NCBI GenBank assembly: GCA_001310715.1
Contig: BAXV01000001.1
Span: 62,001 to 126,000, forward strand
Length of the DNA: 64,000 nucleotides
From: Pseudovibrio sp. JCM 19062
Lineage (GTDB): Bacteria > Pseudomonadota > Alphaproteobacteria > Rhizobiales > Stappiaceae
Reading direction: 5' to 3'
The notes beneath the pieces are model-generated. The model was not told the origin of the DNA. It searched no databases and saw only the letters and a list, made by a program, of their open reading frames with translations. Below are positions 50,365 through 61,236 of the stretch, piece after piece. The translations under genes were made by a program, and so were the position numbers. Each line of letters begins with the position of its first letter. Position 1 is the stretch's first letter.

Positions 50365-51567
50365 TTATGAAAGCGCAGCGATCTTCTCAACGAGTTGACG
50401 GGCAACTTCGTCCTTACCCATCTTTGGCCAGTCTTCGACGCCGTCATGGGTTACGAGGCGCACGGTGTTGTTGTCGCCGCCCATCACATTATTCTCCGGG
50501 CTGACGTCATTTGCCACAATCAGATCAGCGCCTTTGCGTTCCAGCTTGCCGCGTGCGTTGTTGATCAAGTCATTCGTTTCGGCAGCAAAACCAACAACCA
50601 GTTTTGGTCGTTTCTCCTGCAAATGACCAATGGTTCTCAGGATATCCGGATTTTCAACAAGGCTCAGCGCTGGTGGCAGGCCGCTACCGTCCTTCTTGAT
50701 CTTCTGATCGCTGTCGTGCGCCACACGCCAATCTGCAACGGCGGCGGCCATGATTGCGATATCCGCAGGAAGCGCACATTGAACGGCTGCCAGCATGGCA
50801 TTTGCAGATTCAACGCGGATGGTCTGAACGCCCTTTGGATCTTCAAGGTTCGTTGGGCCTGAAACGAGGGTAACATGCGCGCCAGCTTCCGCTGCTGCCT
50901 CGGCAATGGCATAGCCCTGTTTGCCGGAGGATCTGTTGGCGATGTAGCGCACCGGATCAATCGGCTCGTGGGTGGGGCCCGCAGTGATGACGATGCGTTT
51001 GCCCTTCAAGGGCTGTACCTTCGGCGCAAGGAGATCTTCGATTGCGGCGACAATTTCCAGCGGCTCAGACATGCGGCCAAAGCCAGCTTCGCCTTTTTCG
51101 GCCATTTCGCCAGCATTTGGACCCACAAAGTTGAGGCCATCGGCTTTCAATTGCGCCACATTGCGCTTGGTAGCCGGATGGCTCCACATTTTGGAATTCA
51201 TGGCCGGGGCAACAAGGACAGGCTTATCGTTTGCCAGCAGCACGCAGGAGGCCAGATCATCGGCTAGTCCATGCGCCATCTTTGCCATGATGTTTGCAGT
51301 GGCCGGGGCGACAACAACCAGATCAGCTTCGCGGGATAGGCGAATGTGGCCGACATCGTGCTCGGCCTCTCTGTCAAACAGCTCGGTGAAGACGGTATCG
51401 CCGGTGATTGCCCCGACAGCAAGAGGCGTGATGAATTGGGAACCACCGTTGGTAAGGACGGCCCGAACTTTGGCACCGCGCTCCTGAAGACGGCGGATCA
51501 GATCCAGCGATTTGTATGCTGCAATTCCGCCTGTGATGATAAGAAGAATGCGCTTGTCTGAAAGCAT
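50365..51567 (-). CDS. coaBC: Bifunctional phosphopantothenoylcysteine decarboxylase/phosphopantothenate-cysteine ligase
   Basis: Intact 400-residue enzyme of coenzyme A synthesis. The N-terminal flavoprotein domain begins 'R-I-L-L-I-I-T-G-G-I-A-A-Y-K' and has the conserved 'A-P-A-M-N-S-K-M-W' motif. The C-terminal CoaB half contains 'I-T-A-G-P-T-H-E-P-I-D-P-V-R-Y-I-A-N-R-S-S-G-K-Q-G' and 'I-K-K-D-G-S-G', where Lys binds the CTP-activated intermediate. It starts at ATG 51567. It is one of the few long genes with no frame break, and its stop lies just before a shared terminator. Confidence 0.96.
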   Translation of the reverse strand: MLSDKRILLIITGGIAAYKSLDLIRRLQERGAKVRAVLTNGGSQFITPLAVGAITGDTVFTELFDREAEHDVGHIRLSREADLVVVAPATANIMAKMAHGLADDLASCVLLANDKPVLVAPAMNSKMWSHPATKRNVAQLKADGLNFVGPNAGEMAEKGEAGFGRMSEPLEIVAAIEDLLAPKVQPLKGKRIVITAGPTHEPIDPVRYIANRSSGKQGYAIAEAAAEAGAHVTLVSGPTNLEDPKGVQTIRVESANAMLAAVQCALPADIAIMAAAVADWRVAHDSDQKIKKDGSGLPPALSLVENPDILRTIGHLQEKRPKLVVGFAAETNDLINNARGKLERKGADLIVANDVSPENNVMGGDNNTVRLVTHDGVEDWPKMGKDEVARQLVEKIAALS

Positions 51568-51785
51568 ATTAAAACTACCTTTTGCGCGGACTTGATTATC
51601 ATCAGGCCCAGCAACTCATTTCCTGAGGTATTACTAGCCGTTTTCCCTTCAAATTTCATTAGTTTCGTAAAAGCCTTTCGTCCCATTGGGAAAATCGCGT
51701 GCAGAGCTGGATAGCGCGCCTTCGCTTAAGGGCTTAGGCAAGGTCATCAAGCGTAAAAGCAACGTGCGGGTGATACTGCAGAAAG

Positions 51786-51818
51786 CAAAAAAGCCCCGCT
51801 CTTTCGAGCGAGGCTTGC
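51786..51818 (-). terminator. Terminator of the LpoA-like gene
   Basis: On the minus strand, stem AGCC-t-CGCTC/GAGCG-g-GGCT with a GAAA loop is followed by TTTTTT, about 20 bases past the stop. Confidence 0.85.
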
Positions 51819-51838
51819 AAAACCAGTTTCTAAAGATC

Positions 51839-53039
51839 TTAGAACCGATTGGAGAAACTGTTTGGTGCCGGTGCGATCGGCTCAGCTGTTCCTTTGCCGG
51901 TAATTGCGTAAACAGCAAGCCCACGGTCATTTTGCCCATCGCGGCGGAAGCGGAAGATGCCATCAATGCCGAGGAAACCATCGCGGTTTGTCATCACACG
52001 CTCAGAGAAACGCTCCTGACCAGCGGAACGGACCAGACCGGCAGCGAGAATGGTTGCATCATACGCCAGTGAGGCATTGCGCGCGGCTGAGAGCCGTAAG
52101 TTTGGCGGTAGCGGGCCGCGAGGCGCTCAAAGCTTTGGTCATCCGGCCCCGGGAACCAGCTGCCGACCATCACTGGGGACTGGAGGATATCCGGCGTGTT
52201 CCACTGACCACTCCCGATCATCTTCACTTCGCCAAGGCTTGCACCCATTTCTGTCATCACCTGCATCACGAACGGAGGCACACCGCCGCCTTCCGGAACG
52301 AACAGGGTGTCAACCTGAGAAATGGAGCGGCTTAAACTGGTAACGCGGGCACGGATGTCTTCAGCGTTACCAGGAATGTAACGCTCGATCATGATGATGC
52401 GCCCATTTTTCTGCCCAACGGCCTGACGAAACGCAGCTTCTGCGATTGTGCCATAGGCATTATTAGGCAGCAGAGCAGCGTAGGAACGGCGCTCCTGCTC
52501 AGCAGCATAGGAAACGATACGGTTTACGTCAGAAACCGGCAGATAGCTGAGAAGGTAGGTGCCGGGTTTGGCCACATTGGTATCAGAGGAGAAGGCGACG
52601 ATTGGAACGCCAGCGCGCCGGGCAACAGAAGATGCTCCCTTGACTGCCGGAGCGAAGACCGGCCGATCAAAAGCTCTGCACCTTCATTGATTGCCTGCTG
52701 GGCAGCGAGGCTTGCGCCTTCACCAGTGCCGCCAGTGTCTTTCACCAGCAACTGAATGTCAGCACCCTGAAAATCTTCAAGAGCAAGTTTTGCAGAGTTC
52801 TCAAAAAGGGTTGCAACAGAAACTGCGGTCTGCCCCTCACCAGAATAAGGCAGCAACAGACCAACACGCACAGAGCCATTGCCAATAGTCCGACCGGCAA
52901 CCTGTCCCTGCATGGCATCAGGGTTTAGATTTGGCTGGAAAGGAGACCTCACTGATGAGTAGTTAGGCGAATTAACACAGCCAGCCAGCAAGACCGAGAG
53001 GCCGAGTGTAGCCCCTGTCAAAAGTTTGCGGAAACTCAT
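51839..53039 (-). CDS. Penicillin-binding-protein activator (LpoA/YraM-like lipoprotein), frame broken twice
   Basis: Outer-membrane lipoprotein with a periplasmic-binding-protein fold. The signal peptide 'M-S-F-R-K-L-L-T-G-A-T-L-G-L' ends in lipobox L-L-A-G-C. 'V-G-L-L-L-P-Y-S-G-E-G-Q' starts the LppC domain; 'V-A-F-S-S-D-T', 'V-D-T-L-F-V-P-E-G-G-G-V' and 'Y-D-A-T-I-L-A-A-G-L' follow. Breaks lie near 52655 and 52070. Start 53039 is chosen for the signal peptide; 53069 is possible. It is divergent from rsmI and near yraN, matching the enterobacterial yraL-yraM-yraN neighbourhood, so it may stimulate a class A PBP such as that at 61237. Confidence 0.87.
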
Positions 53040-53330
53040 TCCACGAAGTGTGGCTGATCCTAAGCTCATGGATGCCCCGTCTATTCCGATGGCCGTTTCA
53101 TCAACCCCTCGCATTGCAAGGGCTGAAATCCGGCAATTTACATTTAGTTTCTTTTATTTCTACAGAACCACCACCGTTAATACAGCCTTAACCCGATACC
53201 GACAGCGATTTTTTTTAAGGATTCTGTCAAAAACTCCCCGTGGTAATTAGTCATTTTGCTGTTTGTTCGTTAGATGTGCACTCTCTACTGTGCAAAACTT
53301 GCTCCGTTTTGGAGCTGTCACGAGGCGATC

Positions 53331-54252
53331 ATGGATCATTCCGAAGCTGCATCTGAGCGAAAATACTACATAGGCGAGCACTCGCTGACGGCTAAACGGA
53401 TTGAACCGGGGCTGCACATCGTTTCGACCCCAATCGGAAATTTGCAGGACATCACCATCAGAGCGCTGGAAACCCTCGCAGCCTGCGATATGATCGCCTG
53501 TGAAGATACCCGTGTGACGGGGGTTTTGTTGCAGCGGTATGGCATTCGCACCCAGATGATGACTTACCACGAGCACAATGCTCAGAGGCAACTCCCCAAG
53601 ATTCTGGAGGCGCTGGCGGCTGGACGGTCCATTGCGTTGGTGTCCGACGCGGGGACGCCGCTCATTTCTGATCCCGGCTTTCGGCTGGTCGGCGATGTGG
53701 TGGAGCAGGGCCACAAGGTGGTGCCAATTCCGGGGGCTTCAGCCATGCTGACTGGTTTGGTCGGCGCTGGTTTGCCCTCCGACACCATTTTGTTTGCTGG
53801 CTTCCTGCCCAATAAAACCCACGGCAGAAAGAAACGCCTTGAAGAGCTGAAGGATATTCCAGCTACACTGGTGTTTTATGAGAGCCCGCACAGGGTGGGC
53901 GCTTCACTGGCGGATATGACTGAAGTTCTCGGCAAGCGACAGGCCGCAGTAGCGCGTGAGTTGACCAAGCGGTTTGAGGCTTTCCAGCGGGGCACCCTTG
54001 CAGAACTGAGTGATTTCTTCTCGGGGGATCGCCCGAAGGGAGAAATTGTTATCCTTGTCTCACCACCTGAAGAACAGGAACTGGCTGAGGTTGATACAGA
54101 CGCATTGTTGTTGGAGGCATTGAAGGACATGCCAGTGAGTACAGCAGCAAAAAAAAGTCTCCAAAGCAACCGGGGTGGATCGAAAGACGATTTATACCCG
54201 TGCGATGGAGCTGAAAAATGCAAGACCCGCAGAAGACCCGGAAAGCGACTGA
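53331..54252 (+). CDS. rsmI: 16S rRNA 2'-O-ribose C1402 methyltransferase RsmI, frame broken at A8
   Basis: SAM-dependent enzyme of the tetrapyrrole-methylase fold. 'H-I-V-S-T-P-I-G-N-L-Q-D-I-T' and 'I-A-C-E-D-T-R-V-T' open the domain, 'S-D-A-G-T-P-L-I-S-D-P-G' and 'V-P-I-P-G-A-S-A' bind SAM, and 'F-Y-E-S-P-H-R' is conserved. ATG 53331 follows GAGG. The A8 run 54149-54156 should hold seven As, giving 'A-A-K-K-V-S-K-A-T-G-V-D-R-K-T-I-Y' and the stop at 54252. In the raw sequence the frame runs on into yraN, which is an artefact. Length is about 306 residues. Confidence 0.93.
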
Positions 54253-54623
54253 GACCAATCTTCTCAAAAAGCAGGCTGCCTATAAAAAGGGCTTCAGGCG
54301 GAGCTGAAGGCAGAGATACTTTGCGCAAAGCCGGTTGGCAGATTCTTGAACGACGCTACAAAACCAAGCAGGGTGAAATCGATCTGATCGCCGAGCAGGA
54401 CCAGACAATCGTATTTGTGGAGGTGAAAGCGCGGCGCGGGGTGGATGATGGGCTATATGCAATCACCCAACGCTCTCAGCGGCGGATTGCAAATGCGGCG
54501 CGAGAATGGGTTTCTCTGCATAATGACATTGTTGGAAAAACCCTGAGATTTGATGCGGTTATTCTGCCCAAGGATGGGAAAGCCCAACATTTTCCTAATC
54601 TTTTTGAAGCTGAAATTTTCTAG
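54218..54623 (+). CDS. yraN: YraN/UPF0102 family nuclease-like protein, frame broken
   Basis: Small protein with a restriction-endonuclease-like fold. 'K-A-G-W-Q-I-L-E-R-R-Y-K-T-K-Q-G-E-I-D-L-I' and 'F-V-E-V-K-A-R' carry the E-I-D and E-V-K motif residues of the family. It begins at ATG 54218 after GGAG, overlapping the end of rsmI by 35 bases. One break near 54295 shifts 'Y-K-K-G-F-Q-A-E-L-K-A-E-I-L'. Length is about 134 residues. The function is not firmly established in the family; DNA or RNA processing is likely. Confidence 0.85.
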
Positions 54624-54739
54624 GAACAAATATTTTATCGCAAAAATGTAGACAAATTGGTTTTTGGCCCACATATCTGCGGCTAACATCCATTTCATTT
54701 ACATGGGGTTTTACCCCTGCGTTATTTTAGGAGTGCCTC

Positions 54740-55712
54740 ATGCCCCAAGCAGCTTCTTCTGGTGCCAAGCGGCCGCTTAAAGTCGCCGTTCAGATGGACC
54801 ATATCTCTACCATCAACATTGCAGGCGACAGTGCTTTTGCCTGATGCTGGAAGCGCAGGCTCGTGGTTATGAGCTGTACCACTACACGCCTGAGCGTCTT
54901 GCGCTTTGGGGTGAAAAGGTGATGTGCCGCGTCGAGCCGGTTACCGTGCGTGACGAAGCTGGCAATCACTACAGTTTTGGCGAGCAACGCGTGTTGATAT
55001 GTCCGAGATGGACGTAGTTCTGATGCGCCAGGACCCACCATTTGATCTGGCGTACATTGCTGCGACCCACATTCTCGAAAAGCTCGCCGAGACAACACTT
55101 GTGGTGAACAACCCTGTCTCCGTGCGCAATGCACCTGAGAAACTGTTCGTCACTCAGTTTGCGGACCTGATGCCGCCAACGCTGATCACCCATGATCGTG
55201 AAGAGATCGACGCATTCCGTGATGTTCATGGCGATATCGTTATGAAGCCGCTGTTTGGGCATGGCGGCGCTGCTGTGTTCCGTATGACCAAGGATGATCT
55301 GAACTACGGTTCCCTATACGACTTCTTCTCCGTTACATTCCGCGAACCATGGGTTATTCAGAAGTTCCTTCCGAATGTGAAACACGGCGATAAGCGTATT
55401 CTGCTGGTGGACGGCGAGTTTGCCGGTGCAGTAAATCGCGTTCCAGCTGAGGGCGATTTGCGCTCCAATATGGTGCGTGGCGGATCGCCGAAAGACAGCG
55501 ACCTGACAGATCGCGAAAGAGAGATTTGCGCGCGCCTTGGACCAACACTGAAAGAGCAGGGCCTCATTCTGGTTGGCATTGATGTGATTGACGGTAATCT
55601 CACTGAAATCAACGTGACCGCACCAACCGGCATTCGAGCGATCCAGAAACTGGGCGGGCCAGATGTGGCCGCGATGGTTTGGGATGTGCTTGAGAAAAAG
55701 CTTGATAGCTAA
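54740..55712 (+). CDS. gshB: Glutathione synthetase, frame broken twice
   Basis: ATP-grasp ligase joining gamma-glutamylcysteine and glycine. ATG 54740 follows TAGGAG. '[17 protein letters not shown]' is the GshB N-terminus. '[14 protein letters not shown]' and '[13 protein letters not shown]' bind ATP, and '[18 protein letters not shown]' is the metal-site segment. A lost base near 54838 and another near 54993 break the frame. Reconstructed length is about 324 residues. It is followed by a terminator and sits after yraN. Confidence 0.95.
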
Positions 55713-55721
55713 AAGAAAATC

Positions 55722-55752
55722 AAGGCCCTGTTATTCCACAGGGCCTTTTCTT
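55722..55752 (+). terminator. Terminator of gshB
   Basis: AGGCCCTGT-tattcc-ACAGGGCCT followed by TTTTC, ten bases past the stop. Confidence 0.92.
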
Positions 55753-55904
55753 TTGCGCGTCCCCTGTTGGTTATCAGCTAGATAAAGCGGAGAGGGCTTC
55801 TTACGGGAGCTTTCGTATTTCTGAGTATTCAAGGCTTGCGTGTTTCCTGTTCGTTCCTGCTTAATTGCTGCAATGATGATTAGTTGTGGCCGCAGGAGTG
55901 TTTG

Positions 55905-57430
55905 GTGTTCGCTCGCATATCTACCGTTTCCTTTCAGGGCGTCGAGGCTGCAAATGTTGATGTGCAGGTCCAGATTAGCCCCGGTTCTGTTTATTTCACT
56001 CTTGTGGGTTTGCCTGACAAAGCGATTGCCGAGAGCAAGGAGCGGGTTCGCTCAGCACTCATAGCCTCCGGGCTGGCGCTGCCTGCCAAGCGTGTGACGG
56101 TTAATCTTGCCCCCGCTGATTTGCCTAAGGAAGGGTCTCACTACGACCTTCCCATTGCGCTTGGGCTACTGGTGGCGATGGGAGCTCTGCCCGCAGAAGC
56201 GGTGGAGGGGTTCCTCGTTTTGGGCGAGCTCTCGCTAGATGGCAGTATCTCTCATGTGAACGGTGCCTTGCCTGCTGCTATCGCTGCTGTTGCAAACGAG
56301 AAGGGGCTGATTTGTCCGGCAAGCTGCGGCTCAGAGGCGGCTTGGGCGGATGAGAACCTGAAGATCATCGCGGCGGGGTCACTGGTTCAGCTGTACCGCG
56401 CTTTAAAAGGCGACATCACGCTTTCCGACCCAAAGCCGCGTAGCTCGCCAATGGCAGCAAGCTCGTTGGATCTTGCCGATATTCGCGGGCAGGAGACAGC
56501 AAAGAGGGCGCTGGAAATTGCAGCTGCAGGCTCTCATAATCTGCTGATGATTGGGCCGCCCGGTTCAGGAAAGACCTTGCTTGCCAGCCGGTTGCCATCA
56601 TTGTTACCGCCGCTTTCTCCGCGCGAATTGCTTGAGGTCTCCATGGTCGCATCAATCTCCGGGGAGCTGGAGGACGGGGCGTTGAGCAGTCAGCGGCCAT
56701 TCAGGGCACCACATCACTCTGCCTCTATGGCTTCTCTTGTTGGCGGTGGGGTCAAAGCCAAGCCGGGTGAGGTTTCTCTTGCGCACAACGGGGTGTTGTT
56801 TCTGGATGAGCTGCCAGAGTTCGAGAGCTCCGTGCTGGATAGCTTGCGGCAGCCCATTGAGAACGGTGTTGCCACGATTGTGAGGGCGAATTACCGCGTC
56901 AGCTATCCTTCCAAGGTGCAGGTGGTTGCTGCAATGAACCATGCCGCTGTGGTTATGCTGGCGAGCCGGGGCATACATGCCGGAGAGGGGAGCGATGCGC
57001 AAGTTCCTATCAATCTCGTGTGTCAGGGCCATTTCTTGACCGTATGGATTTGCAACTTCATGTGCCGGCGGTCTCAGCCAAGGACTTAATCAGCCCCCAC
57101 AACTCTGAAAGCTCTGAGAGCGTGGCTAGGCGTGTGGCGCGCGCGCGGGCCATCCAGCAGGCACGCTATGCAGCCATGGGGCTTGATATCATGGTCAACG
57201 CTCACGCCAGCGCTAGGGTTATTGAGCAGATTGTCGCGCTGGATCGTGGAAGTCTGGAGCTGATTGAGCAGGCTTCCATACAGTTTGGCCTGTCTGCGCG
57301 CGGCTACCACCGTGTCTTGAAGCTGTCCCGAACGATCGCGGATATGGACGGATCGGAGAGTGTTCAGCGGATCCATCTGGCGGAGGCGCTCAGTTTAAAG
57401 CGCTCTTCTACCTATATGGCCGCTGCTTAG
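55905..57430 (+). CDS. comM: ComM/YifB-family AAA+ ATPase, frame broken once
   Basis: Magnesium-chelatase-like AAA+ helicase that promotes branch migration during natural transformation. N-terminal '[20 protein letters not shown]' is diagnostic. Walker A is '[11 protein letters not shown]', 'F-R-A-P-H-H-S-A-S' follows, and Walker B is 'L-F-L-D-E-L-P-E-F'. The C-terminus has 'G-P-F-L-D-R-M-D-L' and '[17 protein letters not shown]'. A break near 56950 disrupts the zinc-binding 'M-N-P-C-R-C-G' segment. I start at GTG 55905 after AGGAG. Length is about 508 residues. Confidence 0.93.
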
Positions 57431-57491
57431 CCTGTTATATATTACACGTCGATTCTTATTGATTTTTGGACGCATTCGGGCGGAGAAAATA

Positions 57492-59740
57492 GTGCTGAAG
57501 CGGAGATTGAAAACTGAGGAGAGCACTCACGTGGTTACTCAGGCACGTATGTCTCTGATCAAGCAAGGCGAAATTTCCGAGAAGTCATCTGGTATTCTCA
57601 AGGTTCTGTCTATTTTTGTTGGTCTCGCATGCTTGCTTCTCGCTTTTCTGCTCACGGATTGGCGGTCGATGCAAAGCCTTTATGGTGTCATGCTTGCTTT
57701 TGGAGCAGGCGCTGTACTGTTTCGCCGTTTTCCGGCAAGTGATGTCATCGCTCAGAGCTGGAAGGCAGCCCAGATTTGCAGCGAGGTTGAACAGCTTGGA
57801 GACCCTTCTGAATTAGCAAGCGATACGGACTGGCAGCTGCGTGAAGCGGATGATCGCCACCGCACCATTCTGGATGCGCTGGGTGCTATTGTGATCCGTT
57901 GTGACAGCGAAGGGATGGTGCTTTCCATCAATGATGCAGGCAAGCGCAATTTCCCGGCAGGCTTTGGCATTGAGGTCGGACACAGCATTCATTTGCCTTA
58001 TGCGGAAGATTTTACGCCGGATTTTGAAGAAAGCGCGGCTGGAGCGACGGAAGATGTCGCTCTGCGTACGAAACACGGCACGCGTTGGTATTCCTTGCTG
58101 CGGCTGAGCATTCGCGATGGCGGTGGGGGAGCTCCCATTATCCAGTGGATCCTTACTGATGTGACTGACCGACGGCAGGCAGAGCAAAAGCTGCGCGCAG
58201 ATCGCGACCATGCCGCGAACGCCAGTGAGGCGAAGTCCCGCTTTCTTGCGATGGTCAGCCATGAAATTCGCACTCCCCTGAATGGTGTGCTGGGCATGGC
58301 GGATTTGCTGGAGGACACCTCTACAACCGCAGAACAGCAAAACTACATCAATGCAATCAAAACCTCCGGTTCCACTCTTCTCATGCTCATTGATGAAGTG
58401 CTTGACTATTCCAAGATCGAAGCTGGGAAGCTGGAGCTGGAGACAGGTGCGGTCGAGCTTTCTCCTCTGGTAGAGCGTGTTGTGGAGTTGCTGTCACCAA
58501 AAGCGCACGCCAAGGGACTTCAGATCGGCTCCTTCATCGATCCGGCGGTGCCGAGGACCATTCAAAGTGACCCAGCACGGCTGCAGCAGGTCCTCTACAA
58601 TCTGGTTGGCAACGCGATCAAATTCACAGAGCAAGGTGGTGTTTCTCTAATCCTCGAAGTTTCAGAGGATAGTACTGGGCGTCATCTGCTGGAGTTTGTA
58701 GTGGAAGACACTGGCCCCGGAATGGATGAGGCCACCACCGCGCGCATCTTCCGTGAGTTTGAACAAGGCGAATATGGCCGTGATCGCAAGTTTGACGGGG
58801 CTGGGTTGGGACTGGCGATTTCTAAACGGCTGGCCGAGCTGATGGGCAGCACTCTCACGGTCCAAAGCGAATTGGGCTGCGGCTCAACCTTCCTCCTTGA
58901 AATGCCGGTTGATCAGATTGCATCGGGGCACTCCGAGGAAAAGCCCGATCGCATTGCGATCATCACCAGCAATTACATTGAAGCGGGGCTTATCGAGAAA
59001 ACACTTCTCGGCAACGGTTTTGTTCACACAAGCGTTCTCGCAGCAGAGCAGCTGGGGAAAGCGCTTCAGGAAACACGGTTTGACCGGCTGCTTGTTGGCG
59101 AAGAATATGTTGAACGCATTCGAAGTTTATACGGGCAGGACTCCGAGGAGGCTCCTGAGGTCTTTGTCTTTATCAAACCGCAGGAACGCGCCAGGATTGC
59201 TGATATCAAGGCAGGCGAATTTTCCGGATATCTAACCCGTCCGGTGCGCCGTGCTCCCTGCTTCGTGTGATCTCTCCCGCATCAGCAGAGAGTGAAGAGG
59301 CCGGGCAAACGGATAATGCGGCGCAGGAAGAGAATACTCCCACCGAACCGCCGGAGTCGGGCTCGAAGCTGAATATTCTTGTGGCGGAAGACAATCCAAT
59401 CAACTGGATGCTGGTAAGGGCGCTGCTGAACAAGCTGGGTCATAAATCAGAGCTGGCAGAGAACGGGCATGAGGCGGTTTCGCTGAGTACCAGTGGCTCA
59501 TTTGATGTAGTTCTCATGGATTTGCATATGCCGGGTTTGGATGGCCTTGAAGCATCTCAAAAATTAGAGCAGCAGAAGAAAATTCCGCCTCCCGTGTGCC
59601 AATTTATGTCGTTTCAGCGGATGTTATGCCGGATGCAAAAGAAGAAGCGTTCAAGGTTGGGGCTGACGGTTTCTTAAGCAAACCCTTGAAAAAAAAGTGA
59701 TCTGGAGTCTGTGCTAAAGCACTATGCTAAGAGAGGCTAA
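57492..59740 (+). CDS. Hybrid sensor histidine kinase with receiver domain, frame broken
   Basis: About 749 residues. GTG 57492 follows GGAG. Two membrane spans lie near residues 35-80 ('L-S-I-F-V-G-L-A-C-L-L-L-A-F-L-L'). A PAS-like domain precedes the H-box 'S-H-E-I-R-T-P-L-N-G-V-L-G'. ATPase motifs: 'N-L-V-G-N-A-I-K-F-T', 'D-T-G-P-G-M' and 'G-A-G-L-G-L-A-I-S-K-R'. The C-terminal receiver, after a break near 59255, holds 'V-A-E-D-N-P-I-N' and phospho-Asp in 'V-L-M-D-L-H-M-P-G-L-D-G'. Further breaks lie near 59580 and at the A8 run 59689-59696. The signal is unknown and no response regulator is adjacent, so phosphotransfer to another protein is expected. Confidence 0.9.
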
Positions 59741-59997
59741 GTATAATTACTCCGTGCAATGATACGGAGCCGTTGTTATATTCAGATTAAGCTACATGGC
59801 AGCATTATTTCGCAGATGTGATCATCATCAAACTGATCAATTTGGCGCTAAGTCATTCAACTGTCTTAAAGCGGACCTATATTATAAGGGTGACTACCCA
59901 AAATTGACATGAGTGACTCGATTGGTGCACATTCACGAAGGCGTGCTCATTCTTGCAATGTTTCTGAAACACCTAAGCAAAATGAGATAATAATAAT

Positions 59998-60939
59998 ATG
60001 GCTGGGTCTGGACTTCTTTCTCCGATGAAAATCGTAAGAAAAATGACACCGAATAAATTGGCAGTGCGATCTGCCTCACGGTGGCTTCCGCAGGCAATGC
60101 TTGGAAAGTCATCAGAGGCAGGGCAGAGTCTTGGTAAGATAGGGCCTTTAGAGGTTTGCCTTGCCAACAGTGTCAAAGAACTCAGGCTGGCTCAGCGTTT
60201 GCGCTACGAAGTGTTTTACGAAGAGATGTCAGCTGTTGCCGACGCTCAAACGCAGCTCACGCGTCTTGATCGTGATCGGTACGATGACCTTTGTGATCAT
60301 CTGTTGGTTCTTGACCACAATAGTCAGGTTCGCAATAAGCCGTTTTCCAAACTCAAGCCTCAGATTGTCGGCACTTATCGCGTGCTACGTCAGGAAATTG
60401 CTGACCAAAATGGCGGATTCTATACGGCTGGCGAGTTTGATATTCAAAGACTTATGGATCGCCACTCTGATCTGAACTTCATGGAGCTGGGTCGCTCCTG
60501 CGTTCTGAAGCCATATCGCACCAAAAAATCAATCGAACTACTTTGGCACGGCATCTGGTCTTATGTGCTGATGCACAATGTGGATGTCATGATCGGCTGC
60601 GCTTCTATCGAGGGAACTGACCCAGATCAGCTTGCAGAACAACTTTCCTTCCTGCACCACTTTGCCTCGGCTCCGGACGACTGGCAGGTTTCAGCGCTCC
60701 CTGATCAGTATGTGGACATGAACCGTCTTCCAAAGGATAAGGTTGACTATCGGGCAGCGTTGCGGTCTCTGCCACCTCTGCTTAAAGGCTATTTGCGTCT
60801 CGGCGCATTCTTTGGCAATGGCGCGGTCATCGACCATCAGTTTGGAACGACTGACGTTTTGATTATCATGCCCGTTTCCAAACTTAACCCCCGCTATGTG
60901 AGCCACTATGGTGAGGATGCCAGTCGGTATTCCAGCTGA
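59998..60939 (+). CDS. olsB: Ornithine lipid N-acyltransferase OlsB
   Basis: Intact 313-residue GNAT-fold enzyme that acylates ornithine with a 3-hydroxyacyl-ACP, the first step of the phosphate-free ornithine lipid made by many alphaproteobacteria. Matches: 'L-R-L-A-Q-R-L-R-Y-E-V-F-Y-E-E-M', 'D-H-L-L-V-L', 'G-T-Y-R-V-L-R', 'F-M-E-L-G-R-S-C-V' and 'F-L-H-H-F' followed by 'Y-L-R-L-G-A'. The first 60 residues ('K-I-V-R-K-M-T-P-N-K-L') are basic and less conserved; ATG 60025 is an alternative start. No olsA is adjacent. It is single-gene and followed by a terminator. Confidence 0.88.
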   Translation: MAGSGLLSPMKIVRKMTPNKLAVRSASRWLPQAMLGKSSEAGQSLGKIGPLEVCLANSVKELRLAQRLRYEVFYEEMSAVADAQTQLTRLDRDRYDDLCDHLLVLDHNSQVRNKPFSKLKPQIVGTYRVLRQEIADQNGGFYTAGEFDIQRLMDRHSDLNFMELGRSCVLKPYRTKKSIELLWHGIWSYVLMHNVDVMIGCASIEGTDPDQLAEQLSFLHHFASAPDDWQVSALPDQYVDMNRLPKDKVDYRAALRSLPPLLKGYLRLGAFFGNGAVIDHQFGTTDVLIIMPVSKLNPRYVSHYGEDASRYSS

Positions 60940-60968
60940 TCATTGAGCAATCTGTTGTCGTGGAATTT

Positions 60969-60996
60969 AGAGGGCGGGCTTCCGCCCTTTTTTTGA
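60969..60996 (+). terminator. Terminator of olsB
   Basis: AGGGCGG-gctt-CCGCCCT followed by seven Ts, about 30 bases beyond the stop. The 240 bases to the next gene hold no other feature I can support. Confidence 0.92.
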
Positions 60997-61236
60997 TGCA
61001 GTGAGCTATCGGGTTTCCAACAGGATCAAGCGAGTTTTCTGCTCGCGTGCAGCTCTGCACCAGCTTGGCTTAACGCTCGATTAAGCATGTTTCTCTAAAA
61101 TCGTTCGTGTTTTGTATCCAGGTTGCGGCCCTCCTCCCGGGCGGCTCTGTAGCCTGATTATGTTCAGGCCTGCGCAGCCTTAGTTGGCAATATTGATCGG
61201 CAGCTTGAGAAAGTAGCACCGGGGTAGTGTGGGGAT

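Noticed and set aside
53274..54623. Fusion of RsmI with YraN
   Set aside because: It depends on the A8 run at 54149. Seven As give the native RsmI ending and a normal separate yraN start at 54218.
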